64,000 nucleotides of DNA from Aspidapion aeneum (Eukaryota > Arthropoda > Insecta > Coleoptera > Brentidae). The DNA is taken from assembly GCA_963576565.1 (NCBI GenBank), contig OY755042.1, positions 97,210,185 through 97,274,184 of the forward strand, given 5' to 3'. This document shows positions 23,720-35,659 of this stretch, piece by piece (position 1 is the first letter of the stretch; every line of letters begins with the position of its first letter). Position numbers and translations under genes: made by a program. The notes beneath the pieces were generated by a model that was given only the letters and a program-made list of their open reading frames with translations, had not been told where the DNA came from and made no database searches.

Positions 23720-24010
23720 GTATATTCTAGGGCGTTTTCAATATTTTCTAGGGCAGTTCCAGCCTTTTACTAAACATTTTTAGACTTTCTAAACATTTTC
23801 AGACTCTTTCTGAACATTTCCACACTTTTCTTGAACACTTCCAGATTTTTCCAGACTTTTCCAGAACATTTCCGTACTTCCAAGGCATATGTGAACTTTT
23901 CCAGGACACTCCAGTCTTTTACATACTTTTACATACTTCCTGAACATTTCCAGACTTTTTCAACATTTCCGGACTTTTTGAACACTTCCAGAGTTTTTAT
24001 GTATTTTGAA
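23720..24010 (+). repeat. Minisatellite, about 20 bp degenerate unit
   Basis: Roughly a dozen imperfect copies of GAACATTTCCAGACTTTT. Length varies by a few bases per unit. The ORF across it simply reads the repeat as FQTFPEHFRT-like peptides and is not a gene. Confidence 0.85.
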
Positions 24011-25239
24011 CATATAATAAACAATAATGTCTGAGCTATAAACCGGGCGGTGGTAACTATATGTCTCACCTTATCAAAAGCATATTTTACATACTTTTAT
24101 TAGTGTTTTATATATATTTTTTACTTTGTTGGCTAAACCTAAACATTTCTAAACACAATTTAGTAACAAAAAACCTTGTTTTTATTTCTTGTAGAAAATT
24201 AAAAAATATATCACATAATCTCACTGCAAAAACACCTTCCGAAATGGAAATTTTAAATTATACACTCAATGCAAGTAATATTATTTTATAAATGTATCCA
24301 GAAGACGGGAGGATTAACAAAATGTTTAAAAATTTAAAATAAATGAAGAAAAATGGGTTATGAATTTGAATCCCGACCAAGCTTTTGTAGTAATGTTTGC
24401 AGCCAGGTGCAGTAATAGAATTTCCTACATCAAAACTGCAGAAACGCCCGAGATTTCCTTTAAAACTGGAGACCAGAAATGATTTTTACAGTACCCACAA
24501 GAAACCGGCAGAATTATAATACGGAAAACTGCAAATTTATTTGCCAATTTGTTTCAATTTTTAGAAATTAACTAATTTTAACATATAATAATTGACATAC
24601 CCACACATTTTTGACAGTTTTTTAAGTAATGAGGACCTAGTTAAGAATAAAGTAAGATCTTTGCAAAAAAGCAAAATGCTTTTAGCCTTAATAATCAAAT
24701 TCTGACAATAAACTTTAATTTCGTTTAAACCAATAAACGACACGACAAGCTGTGAGGTCCCAAGGGTCTCCTTCTAATTTACAACTCTATAAACTCTAAG
24801 CAGATTCAAATGGCATCTTATAAACATGTACTAACAAAAACAAGGTAGACGGTGCAGTTTGCAATAATCATCTTGAATTACAATAGGTGGAAATAAATCC
24901 TACTCTTGACGCGTGAATAAATCTTTGAACTAAGCATAGATAAGGAATGCCAGATGTGAATAATGCATTAATAAGAAGCTCTTGGGCTACGTCAAATTGA
25001 AGTGCATAGTTTTTGCAATAGGTTCTAAGTATTTACTGTTATTTTACTATTAATATACGGATAACCCTATTACACTAAACCATAAGTTGTTTTGGAATTT
25101 TAAAACATTAAAATTAGGCGTGTGTTTATAAACTGACCGTTTTTATTGGTGTTCCTGTCTTCCGAAATCGGCCTAAAGGTTTGAAAATTCAAAGCGTTAA
25201 TTTGAAAAAGGATTATAAAAATATAACAGTTATAATTCA
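24011..25239. other. AT-rich spacer
   Basis: No feature supported. ORFs at 24061 and 24561 are low-complexity hydrophobic or lysine-rich translations of AT-rich DNA. Confidence 0.4.
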
Positions 25240-26880
25240 TCACTCGAAACCAGATTTGACCTTACAAAAAATCAAGAATCCCATAGCTCTGCAATGTCCA
25301 ATGACTTAACTTTTCACAGACAAGCCAGTGTTAATTATGTTATTTATGGAACTAATTTTAACAGCGTATCTTGTAAAATTAGTTTTCAGCTACACCTTGT
25401 AAACTTCACTGTAGTAATTACTTAACTTTAAAATAATTTAAATTTAAAAAGCATTATTAAAATAAAGAATCCCATAGCTCTGCAATGTCCAATGACTTAA
25501 CTTTGACCATTGGTTGTACAAGTATTAACTAAGTTATTAAAGTAACCTATTTAAGTAAAATTCACTGTATTAATTAGTTGACTCTGACATTTTAAAGCAA
25601 TTAAATTAAAAAGGCGTTATAAAAATTTTACAGGGACAATTCAACAACCGAAACTAAATAAATTTGACGTTACAATAACAAAAAATCCCATAGCTCTGAA
25701 ATGTTCAATGAGTTAACTTTACAAAGATATGCAAATATCAATTCAGTTATTAAAATAACCAATCATAATGGTGTATCTTTGTATTTGTAAAATTCATTGT
25801 AGTAATTAGTTAATTCTGAAATTTTAAAGCAATTAAAGTTAAAAAGCATTATAATAAATTTAAGAGCTACAATACGTCATCTCAAACTAGATAAATTCAA
25901 AATTACAATAAATAAAGATTCACATAGCTCTGCAATATCCAATGACTTAAATTTACACAGACAAGGAAGTGTTAATGAAGTTATTAAAGTAACTAATTTT
26001 AATAATGTATCTTGCAAAATTCGTTTTTAACTATAGATTCTAAAATTCACTTAGTTAACTTTGCAATTTTAAAGCATTTAAATCCAAAAAACATTTTTAA
26101 CTGCGACACAACCCGAAATCAGATAAATTTAACGTTACAATAAATAAAGAATCGCACATTTCTGCAATGTCGAATGACCTAACTTTATACAGAAAAGCAA
26201 GTGTTAATTAAGTTACTAAAGTAACCGATTTTAATGGTAAATCTTACGAAATGAAGTTTTAATTACACATTGTTAAAATAGCTGTAGTAAATAATTAACT
26301 AAATTTTAAAGCATTTAGATTCAAAAGCTTTATAAAAATTTAACAGGGACAATTCAAGATCCGAAACCAAATAAATTTGACGTTGCAGTAATATATCCAA
26401 TCACTTTGTAAACCGAACCATGTATCTTGTGAAATTAGTTTTCAACAACACATTGTAAAATTTTCTGTAGAAACTCCTTAACTTTAAAATTTTAAAGCAT
26501 TATTATTATTCAGAAAGCGTTATAAAAATTTAACAGAAGCAATTTAACAGCCGAAACTAGTGTCCCTAAATATTTTGACAGTAAAGCAAAAATTGTAAAA
26601 ATATTTAGAGACACTACCCGAAGCCAGATAAAATTAACATTATAATAAATAAAGAATCTCATAGCACTGCAATGTCCAATGTGAAATTCACTGTAATAAT
26701 TAGTTAACTTTGATATTTTAAAGCATTTAAATTCAAAAAGCATTATAACAATTTTACAGGGACAATTCAACACCCGAAACCAGATAAATTGAACGTTACA
26801 ATAAATAAAGAATCCCACAACTCTGCAATGTCCAATGACTTAACTTTACACAGACAAGCGTGTGTTAATAAAGTAAGCGA
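25240..26880 (+). repeat. Irregular satellite array, 165-250 bp units
   Basis: The anchor ATAGCTCTGCAATGTCCAAT recurs, with substitutions, at about 25282, 25472, 25689, 25923, 26154, 26650 and 26815. Other shared blocks are GACAATTCAACACCCGAAAC and TAAATTTGACGTTACAATAA. Unit length varies because of internal deletions. Non-coding. Confidence 0.85.
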
Positions 26881-27483
26881 TTTTATTGGTGTATCGTCTG
26901 CAATTAATTTTCGAAGCCGCATGTGATCTTGACATGCAGCATGCCACGGAATTTAATGAGTCTTGACATGCACCGATGCTTTTTTATAATACGGACAAAG
27001 GTTATTCTAATAGCGAATTCTTTTAAGCAAAAAGTGCATCACTACAGGCGCCACTAGTGCAGTGCTCATATTCATTTTGAAATATTAATTAGTGAATCTT
27101 TTTAGATTTATATTAAGCAACAGATAAACCCAGTGTTTTCCGCACGGGATTTCACCACGAATTGTAGAACATTGACAGATTGGATTTGACCAAAGTAAAA
27201 GCGGCAAGTCCAAATTGGCCGCCGTTCCGTCCTTTTTAACCATTGACATTTCGTTCTCTGGTTTAGAAATGTGAGCTGCTTGTCAACCACTGTTTTTGTT
27301 TCTTTGTGTTTTTACCAGTTTTTTTAAATAAATTTGGGATCAAATTTAACTGTTAAAAACATTGCTTTTTCCATTAGAGTAGAAGTCGGAGATTTTCTTT
27401 CTTTTTCAATAACAACACAACAAGAATAACAACAACTGACAGTCTCAGCCATTTTGACAAAGCCTGCCTACCAGTGCCCAACT

Positions 27484-27592
27484 ATTTTAACCACTTTTTC
27501 AATTGTAATGTCAAACGCATGGTGTACCCACTCTTCCTATTTTGGTTGGTTGTAAAATCCAATCTCTAGGTGTTCTAATATTTCTGGATATC
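27484..27592 (-). repeat. Repeat copy that preserves the DIRS target site
   Basis: On the minus strand this carries CAACCAACCAAAATAG, CCATGCGTTTGACAT and AGTTGGGCACTG in the same order as the sequence on the two sides of the DIRS element (48690-48764 and 53768-53800), but uninterrupted. It is a paralogous empty site. What the parent sequence is remains unknown. Confidence 0.75.
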
Positions 27593-27599
27593 ACAGCTT

Positions 27600-29330
27600 G
27601 TGTTGCACTCGATTCTACCGTATTCTGTTAAAGCTGAACCGGGACAAATTTATGACAGCACCAAAATTGTGTCAGTAAAATACCTGTGGAAAGTTGCAGA
27701 AGTTATCATGATTCCAAAACCGGGAAAGCCACTCCATGACGTGTCATCTTACAGGCCAATATCTTTGCTGTTAATTATATTCAAGATCTATGAAAAATTA
27801 TTGCTTAAAAGAATAAAAGCAATCATATAAAGACAAGAAATTATTCCATCTGATCAATTTGGTTTTCGATATGGAACAAATTCACAGTATTACTAATATA
27901 ATAGAAAAAGCACTAGAAGAGGGAAAAATTTGTTTTGCAGTATTTCTAGATGTAGCACAAGCATTTGACAAACTGTGGCATCAAGGCCTTAATTTTAAAC
28001 TAAAACGGTTTATGCCAAGACAATATTCGGATATTTTGGAATCATATATATCTGATAGAAATTTTAGAGTAAACCAGGAAGACTCACACTCAAATTCTCC
28101 AGGTCCAGGGTAGCGTACTAGGCCCTTATCTATACTTATTATTCACTTGCGATATCCCAAACCCAGAAAATTGTCACTTAACAACATTTGCCGATGATTC
28201 TGATTTATTGACGGTAGAAAAATCTATTGCAGACTGCATAGAAAAACTTCAGGATGCAGTCACCGAAGTTCACAGTTGGACCACTAAGTGGCGAATAAAA
28301 TTAAATGAAAACAAATCAATTCATGTTGCTTTTACAAACAAAAATATAAATCACATACAAATAACAATTAAGAACATTCCCGTACCATATTCAAATCAGG
28401 CAAAATATATAAGGTATAGAAAAATTAACTGGCTAATTGGAAGGAAGTCCAATATAACAATTCATAATAAGTTACTGCTTTATAGACAAATACTGAAACC
28501 AGTATGGACATGGTATTCAACTATAGGGTTGTAAGAGAGTAATATTCTAGTTTTACAGAGATTTCAAAATAAAGTATTAAGAAACATTGTGAATGCACCT
28601 TGGTACATGCGAATAGTGACCTTCATCTGGACCTAAAAATCGAAACTGTAGCAGAGACTATAAAAAAGTACGCAAAAAGCCATGAAGATAGACTCCATCG
28701 ACATGTGAATGTGGAAGCAATTCAGCTTCTAGACAATACTATGCTAGTCCGAAGACTAAAAAGAGTGAAGCCATTTGAGCTAGTAAACTAGCCCATCCCA
28801 CCTAGTAAACTAGCCCAGACCACTAAATTGCGTTGGAAAGCATATGTTAAGAAAAAAAAAAGAAGAACTTGAGATAAGGTATAGAAAAATTAACTGGCTA
28901 ATTGGAAGGAAGTCCAATATAACAATTCATAATAAGTTACTGCTTTATAGAAAAATACTGAAACCAGTATGGACATGGTATTCAGTTGTAAGAGAGGAAC
29001 ATTCTAGTTTTACAGATATTTCAAAATAAAGTATTAAGAAACATTGTGAATGCACCTTGGTACGTTCGAAATAGTGACCTTCATCGGGACCTAAAAATCG
29101 AAATTGTAGCAGAGACTATAAAAAAGTACGCAAAAAGCCATGAAGATAGACTCCATCGACATGTGAATGTGGAAGCAATTCAGCTTCTAGACAATACTAT
29201 GCTAGTTCGAAGACTAAAAAGAGTGAAGCCATTTGAGCTAGTAAACTAGACGAAACAAAGCGGGGAGAACTGTTGAGTGAATCCTAAGTTTAAATCTAAC
29301 TTTTCTAGTAAATTAAGTTAAAACAAAATT
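27600..29330 (+). pseudogene. Jockey-like LINE reverse transcriptase remnant
   Basis: Successive frames give the RT core in order: IPKPGKPLHDVSSYRPISLL (fingers), IPSDQFGFR, VFLDVAQAFDKLWHQGL (motif A), a GSVLGP-like junction broken by a stop (about 28110), then TFADDSDLL (catalytic motif C, about 28188-28212), HSWTTKWRIKLNENKS and the thumb/C-terminal INWLIGRKSNITIHNKLLLY. At least three frameshifts or stops are present. The 3' end is partly duplicated in tandem: 28409-28791 and 28874-29249. The first copy lacks the KLRWKAYVKKKKEELE stretch that the second retains. The Jockey-clade call comes from motif style. Confidence 0.85.
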
Positions 29331-29851
29331 GCTAATTAGTCTTATTGACTAGACTGTTATACGATAAACACAGTGTGTTTGACAAATAAAAAAAAGTAAA
29401 ATACCAACTTCCTTACTCTAGTAATATATGTTTTTCATTTTGTCCATGTTTGTCAAAAATTGAGTAAGAAAGTAGGTGTAAATAAATGGGGCGTGAAAGA
29501 AATGTGTGAGTAATAGCCCAATGTGTGGCGATTGAGTTTCGTTTAATTTCACTAATGGACAAAAATGAGGGTGCATAAAATATCAAGCGGATCGAAACTG
29601 CACGAAAATAGGACGCGCAAGCTATAGCAATTTTAGGAAAAAGTTATTGATAAAAATAAAGCTTTTAACTAATAAGAAAGCAGAAATGTTAAAATTTGAA
29701 AAAGGTTCTATAAATATAAAATAATTCAAAACATACTAGTTGATGTGGTGCCTTAATTTTTGCCTCCTAAAATTAAAAATTATAAAATAAAAGCATTTGA
29801 TCTGCCGTTTGTAGACGATGCGATAGCAGGATGCATATTAACATCAACTAA
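29331..29851. other. Spacer
   Basis: Nothing recognised; AT-rich. Confidence 0.4.
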
Positions 29852-30157
29852 AAACGAAACACTGCAACTAAACGACCCAGTTCGAAACACCTTCCTCGCT
29901 TGACGTCACACGACAAGGTCAATATTCGTCCTTCTCTCCCACATAACGTTGAACAAAGATCGAACGTTAACCTAAAGCAGCACGATGACCTAGTGGCAGT
30001 AAACGATCAAGGCTCAAACCAGATAGATCAAGAAAAGTATGCTGCCAGTGTATGCGATTTAAATCAGGATGGCCTTGACGTCATTTTAAAGCTTGCAGCA
30101 GCAGGAGATGAAAGTCTGGGTCGATTATCCGCTGTCGATTCACCGCTGCTGCTTTGA
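29852..30157 (+). CDS. Unidentified coding-like open frame
   Basis: The frame is open from a stop at 29849 to TGA at 30155 (about 101 codons) with no ATG. If real it is an exon or a truncated gene. It includes TSHDKVNIRPSLPHNVEQRS, DLVAVNDQGSNQIDQEKYAA and CDLNQDGLDVILKLAAAGDE. GC content and amino-acid balance are well above the surrounding sequence. A neighbouring frame just upstream (TKNETLQLNDPVRNTFLA) could join through a frameshift near 29898. No family is recognised. It could be a fragment of a host gene or of a transposon ORF. Confidence 0.3.
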   Translation, partial: KRNTATKRPSSKHLPRLTSHDKVNIRPSLPHNVEQRSNVNLKQHDDLVAVNDQGSNQIDQEKYAASVCDLNQDGLDVILKLAAAGDESLGRLSAVDSPLLL

Positions 30158-31249
30158 AATATCTAAAACTACATAGATCATGTTAGTGGAGAAATTGAAA
30201 TAGACGTTATTTGTTCTTGTGTGTGCAATGATAGGATAACACATATATTGTGTGGCTGTACAAGATAATAAAGCAAACTATATCTTTGTATTAGTAGGCT
30301 GAACTTACTTCAAGCTCGGCTATGTAACGCTCATTCGGCTGAAATCGGCTCGAGTCGACTAACTGTGAGAAACATTCAGCGAGCGATATGATGATGCAGA
30401 TGAAGGCCAGTCCCAGAAGAGTTCGGTTCGGTCCGCTTTGCAGAATTTGATATGGGCCAATATTATTAATTTCGCCTTGTTAAAGTTTACACTTCTGCCG
30501 TGTGGTCTTAAGCACATACAATAATTTTTGTTTTGGAATCATCCAGTCTTTTTAAAATAATGCGATCGAACGTTATCATGAAATAAAAAGAAACTTACCT
30601 GTCGCCCACGAACCTCAGTTACAAAAATACTTATTTAATATGGTTGCTTCAGCCTTTAAATTTATTAATTCAATTTTAAAAACATTTTAACAATCTTGAG
30701 TGAAATTTAGATGGCTTTATCCTTTTACCAATTAAATATCTTTTGTTATGTATCAAGACAATATAAAAAGAGCGTCATGTCCTTTTTGAAGTGCAAAAGA
30801 ATTATCTTTGCTTAAATGAAACTATACTGGATTAAGATATAATACTTTATGTAAAGCAGCGAATTGATAGTGGTGACTTGACCCATCTCTTGAATGCAGA
30901 AGATGCAAAATCAGATATGCTCGAATACATTCTCTTTATGCTTTGGCAGAAGATTTTAAAAAGGTTGTAGCAGCAAAAAAATTTAACATACATTTCAGAA
31001 CATCAAGTAATTTTTTTAATACCTGTTATTTTTTTTCAGATACCATCTAAACTGGTAAAAAGAAGAGGAGACTAGAGAGAGCGTTTTGTAAAAAGGTAAG
31101 TTCGTTCTGCAATCGCTAAGAGTGTATGCTGCTTTTTGCTGACACTTTAAGCAACTTGCCCTTTAAATATTTAAAATCATCAGAGAATGGGGAATAATAG
31201 TTTTTGTATTCTGTTGAACCTGTGCATATTAGCTCACACATATACTATA
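30158..31249. other. Spacer
   Basis: No supported gene. A GC-richer patch at 30300-30440 has no ORF of note. Short repeats begin after 31230. Confidence 0.4.
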
Positions 31250-32605
31250 CTATAGTAGTGTGAGCTATGGTGATCCTAATTTTTTCAAGAAAAAAAAAGT
31301 TGCTCCGATTTGAAATTTTTTAGCTCACACTACTACTATACTATAGTAGTGTGAGCTATGGTGATCCTAATTTTTTCGAGAAAAAAAAAGTTGCTCCGAT
31401 TTCAAAATGTTTTATATATCTTTGCGTTTCAGATGATTTTGAAACTTTTTTGTTGCGCCGTCTGTCTGTCTGTCTGTCTGTCTGTATGTCTGTCTGTATG
31501 TCTGTATGTCTGTCTGTAACGACCAACGCGCATAACTCAAAAACGGCTTGCCCGATTTTAATGAAATTTGGTACCCAGGCTGGGTTTTGTGTCGAGATGG
31601 TCCCATTTAAAAATAAACAAAATCCACCGAACGCAAGCCAAATAAAAGGGTGGGGGTAGATTTCAAAAATTAGAGTTTATGCAAAAATATGTCGTGTGTG
31701 ATATCAAACGAAAGGTAATTGAGTCTGGAGTTAAACAAAATACATTGTAGTTTTTAAGAAAAGGGTGGGGGTAGCTTTGAAAAATTAGAGTTTAAGTCAA
31801 AAAATTGGCATGTGTGGTATCAAACGAAAGGTAATTGAGTCGGGAGTTCAATAAAATATACTTCAGTTTTTAGTTATATTGGCTTTCACGTAGATACACT
31901 ATAACTATAGTACCCAGTGTGAGCTTAGGTGCCCATAGATTGGCAGAGTATTTATATATCTTTGCGTTTCAGATGATTTTGAAACTTTTTTGTTGCGCCG
32001 TCTGTCTGTCTGTCTGTATGTCTGTCTGTCTGTCTGTATGTCTGTCTGTAACGACCAACGCACATAACTCAAAAACCGCTTGGCCGATTTTAATGAAATT
32101 TGGTACCTAGGCTGGGTTTTGGGCCGAGATGGTCCCATTTAAAAATGAACAAAATCCACCGAACACAAACCAAATAAAAGGGTGGGGGTAGATTTCAAAA
32201 ATTAGAGTTTATGGGAAAATATGGCGTGTGTGATATCAAACGAAAGGTAATTGAGTCTGGAGTTAAACAAAATACATTTTAATTTATTGAAAAAAAAGGG
32301 TGGGGGTATATTTCAAAAATTATAGTTTAAGTGAAAATATGGCGTGTGTGATATCAAACGAAAGGTAATTGAGTCCGGAGTTTAACAAAATACATTTTAG
32401 TTTATGTTTTTTTTAAGGGTGGGGGTAGATTTTAAAAATTTGAGTTTAAGTCAAAACATGGCTTGTGTGGTATCAAACAAAAGGTTATTTAGTCTGGAGT
32501 TGAATAAAATATATTTTAGTTTTTAGTTATATTAGCTCACACGTACACTATAACTATAGTACCTAGTGTGAGCTTAGGGGCCCATATATTGGCAGAGTAT
32601 TTTTT
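31250..32605 (+). repeat. Modular repeat block with CTGT microsatellites
   Basis: Direct repeats of about 90 bp (31252-31342 and 31343-31412) carry TAGTAGTGTGAGCTATGGTG. They are followed by two blocks (31412-31870 and 31951-32525). Each block has a TCTGTCTG/TATG microsatellite, then ATAACTCAAAAAC, CCGATTTTAATGAAATTTGG, and then 116-118 bp tandem subunits (two in the first block, three in the second; anchor ATATCAAACGAAAGGTAATT). Each block ends with ACTATAACTATAGTAC and GTGTGAGCTTAGG. ORFs through it are translations of the microsatellite. Confidence 0.85.
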
Positions 32606-33269
32606 TGAGGGAATGTCAGAGCTCGATAAATTTTAAAACGCACCAAAATAGTGTCAGTGAAACACGAAAGGCACCAACTTTCTCAAATAATAATTCGCAA
32701 TGAAAATATTCTGGATTGAGGAGGTTAGGTTAGGTTGAGTTAGTTTTAATAATTTAATATATCAATGTATGCCTGTAGCGAAAAAACCTACACAATATTG
32801 TAGCCAAAAATTTTGATCTAATTAAATTTATTGGGGATGGTGCGCCTCATATATTTTTCATTTACCTCTATTATACAATGTAGTCGTATAATGCATGTCG
32901 TCTGAACCGAGGTAATGTGCACTTTTCATAAAGTTTGCCAAATTTTATGACTTATATCCTAGTTTTTAATTAAAAAAATAACGTAGTAAAATAATGTTTA
33001 TCTATGTATACCGTAAATATAGAGATCTATTTTTTTTATGGGTCCAAAAAGGCCTAACTACCAAGTTACTTTAACTTTAAATTCCCCTCCCCCCCCCCCA
33101 GCACACATTGATGGAAATAAAAACTTTTAAACAAAAGTTAATAAGGATAAAAGCTATCGGAATAAGGCATCACAAAAGTTTTTAACAGTATGTATATCTG
33201 CATATTCTACTAACTCAAATATTATCCAAGTCCTTTAACAGCCAAGTACGCGAAAATGGCATATACGTT
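32606..33269. other. Spacer
   Basis: AT-rich with a CCCCTCCCCCCCCCC tract at about 33086. The GGTTAGGTTAGG at about 32724 has only two telomere-like units. No gene. Confidence 0.4.
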
Positions 33270-33720
33270 ATCTTCCAATACTCCCTGTTACCTATTTACA
33301 CAATGGTTGGCGTTTGATGCAAACATTCAAAAATAAAGGTACGAAAAATGCACATATACCAAATTTACATAGGTAGAGTTTTTGTCAACTGTGAGCCGAT
33401 GATTTGACATGACGAATACACGAATAAAATAATATGCATGTGTAAAGTATAAACAATCAGGACATTTTAACTTAATGATCGCAAAAAGGATAGGCTTAGT
33501 GTCCATTGATATTGCTATTTCAAATATGTTTGCATTCTGCATCGTAAGGTACCGTAGGTATTGCAATAATACGTACTATATGGAAATAATATGCATATGT
33601 TTTTGAAAGCAGCCAATCAGGTCTTTTTTGCTTAAAGACCCCAAGGCCCTCATGTTTGCATCATGAATGGGCAGTTACCGTGGCTATTGGAGTATTATGT
33701 ATATGGAAAATGGTCTTCCG
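33270..33720 (+). repeat. Internal copy of the 41719-42370 hAT-type MITE
   Basis: This shares CAATACTCCCTGTTACCTAT, GATGCAAACATTCA, TTGCATTCTGCATCGTAAGG and ATGAATGGGCAGTTACCGTG with 41888-42330, in the same orientation. The terminal CAAGCGCGGAT repeats are absent here, so it is an end-less fragment. Confidence 0.75.
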
Positions 33721-34520
33721 TAAATAAACAAGTTTGGCTGGCAAAGTTTAAATAAACATTACCAGTAGGAACCTTTCATTTTGAATGTATTGGAGAACTT
33801 GGCTATACTTTTATCTCATTTATTTTTACGGAAGAAAAATGATTTTTTATAATTAAATATTGTGCTAATGAGTCACAGATTAAACAGAGTAATAATCAAT
33901 CGGAGAAAAATAATTATTTTGCTGACTTATTTAAAAAATAAGCTCCAAATTTATATTTTAAAAGACTAATGTCCTGTTCTTTTTGCTCTTTTGTACATGA
34001 CTACTGCATAAGCTTTTGTCTTTCTCGGTTGAGCCTGAAGTTTGCCTAATTATTGAATAAGAGATGGAGTTACTTGCTATATGAGAGAGATAATGTTATC
34101 TATACCAGGAATAGCTCCTTTAAAATGCAAATTTTTATCCCCAGTATTTAGTTTTTTTAAAATAATGCTTTAGCGAATTATCAACGACCTTGTGTATTTT
34201 TAGCAGTATCTACTTTTTTAATTAAAAAAGAAACATTTTATGTTTAGCTATTAAGAGATTATTTACATAAGTATAAGCATCTGATTTGCATGTTTGGATA
34301 TAAGTAAGATGCGGAAATCATTATCGATCGATTGGCCCAAGTATGTCTTTCAGCAATAATATACTTTCTAACGCCTCACCTACTAGATGATCGATACGAA
34401 ATTCTTTGATATAAATGTTAATATTCCTCCCCCAAGATTAGATTTTATTACACCACAGTGCGGTGCATGTACATATACAGTATATTGAAGAATAAGCTAC
34501 AAAATATATATTTATTATAC

Positions 34521-34745
34521 CAGGGTATCAACCAGACGGGCCACGATCCTCCACTTTGTTGACGTCACATCGGGTGCTGATTTTTTTGTTGGTCACGTCA
34601 CAACACAGCTGATTGTCTTTAAAATATTGAAGTTGGAATGACGGTTCATAATTTATAATATATATCAGTTGTCTTTTAGTAATGTTTTGAGTTTGTTTTT
34701 ACTATATTCTTGCAGAACAATTTTTTTTAAAAGTATAGTATAGTA
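34521..34745 (+). mobile_element. Partial copy of the CAGGGC-ended hAT-type MITE
   Basis: This matches 43460-43690 (CAGGGTATC, ACGGGCCACGATCCTCCACT, GACACAGCTGATTGTC-like, AAGTTGGAATGACGGTTCAT). The half beyond about 34745 is missing. A stretch of about 33 bp near 34653-34686 differs from the other copies and contains 26 bp identical to 35876-35901 in the minus-strand LINE. Confidence 0.75.
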
Positions 34746-35350
34746 TAGCACATACGACATTTTCATTAAGCAAGGCCCATCCTTAAAAAAGGTCATTCGT
34801 TGGACCCTAGGTTAGGATTCGTCTGCAATTAATTGACCAAGAGGTTCGGTTCGGTTCGGATTTCGACCTCTCAAAAGAGGAACAGGGGAGCTATATAAAG
34901 GAAAAAGACTGACATTTTTATTTTTTGATGTGTTTTTGGGTTCAAAAACAACAATATTATTTGTTCCCGATTTGAATTTGCCACCAAACTTCCATGAGAT
35001 AGATTTGTATGAGAGGGAGAGAGAGGGAACCAGTATATATGAGAAGGAAGGAGACAGTGCTCATGCTAGGCCCGGTCCCTTTTTATGATTTTGTCCGGTT
35101 CTGATAAAAGACTTTATACTAAACTTTGATTTTGCTCTTGTCTAGTTTTGGTGAATGACGTTTTTGCATAATCTTCGTTTATCAAGAACTGCTTTTTTGC
35201 CATTGGACTGTTAAACCATTTTCGTTTATGATATTGGACGATTTTATTTTTGTCATTTACGACGATGGTGAGGGATTCAAGAAGCCTCGTAAAAAAAACT
35301 CAAGTGTAGCAGTATTTGACCCAAACAATTTGTTTTTTAGTGTTCGTATT
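34746..35350. other. Spacer
   Basis: Purine-rich patch GAGGGAGAGAGAGGG at about 35012. No gene recognised. The end of this stretch (TTTTTTAGTGTTCGTATTTG) resembles a polypyrimidine tract before the AG at 35354-35355. Confidence 0.35.
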
Positions 35351-35355
35351 TGCAG

Positions 35356-35577
35356 GACCTAAAAATAAATCTGCATAATTTTTTGGCAAACATAGACATA
35401 TTCGCAAACAGAAAGAAAATACATTCAAAACAAGAGCACATAACACAAACAATATCGATTAATCCTGCAGCTCGATTTGAGGTTGAAGGCCGCAGTAAAC
35501 TAACAACGGCTGGCACAAACAAACTCGATTTGCTCCCTGCTGCAAAGGTGCATAAACAACTAATCAGAACTTCCTAA
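35356..35577 (+). CDS. Exon-like ORF, unidentified
   Basis: This frame follows a plausible splice acceptor (T-rich tract then TTGCAG ending at 35355) and stays open for 73 codons to TAA. It includes NFLANIDIFANRKKIHSKQE, PAARFEVEGRSKL and TKLDLL-like hydrophilic sequence with even composition. There is no ATG near the start, fitting an internal or last exon. No family is recognised. It lies directly downstream (3' side) of the end of the minus-strand LINE and is not part of that element's coding strand. It may be a host exon or chance. Confidence 0.3.
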   Translation, partial: DLKINLHNFLANIDIFANRKKIHSKQEHITQTISINPAARFEVEGRSKLTTAGTNKLDLLPAAKVHKQLIRTS

Positions 35578-35659
35578 ATTAAGAGTTTCAAGGTAGAGGA
35601 AATTAAAATGTATGTAAAGTTCCATTTCTGTTATAGTTTGTTTATTTTAATAATTTAAA

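Noticed and set aside
23831..24034. 67-codon ORF with FQTFPEHF repeats
   Set aside because: Translation of the about 20 bp minisatellite.
31351..32138. ORFs with SVCLSVCMSVC peptides
   Set aside because: Direct translations of the CTGT/TATG microsatellite and its flanking repeat module.
32718..32735. Telomere-like GGTTAGGTTAGG
   Set aside because: Only about two units here, and again at about 40928; too short to be interstitial telomere.
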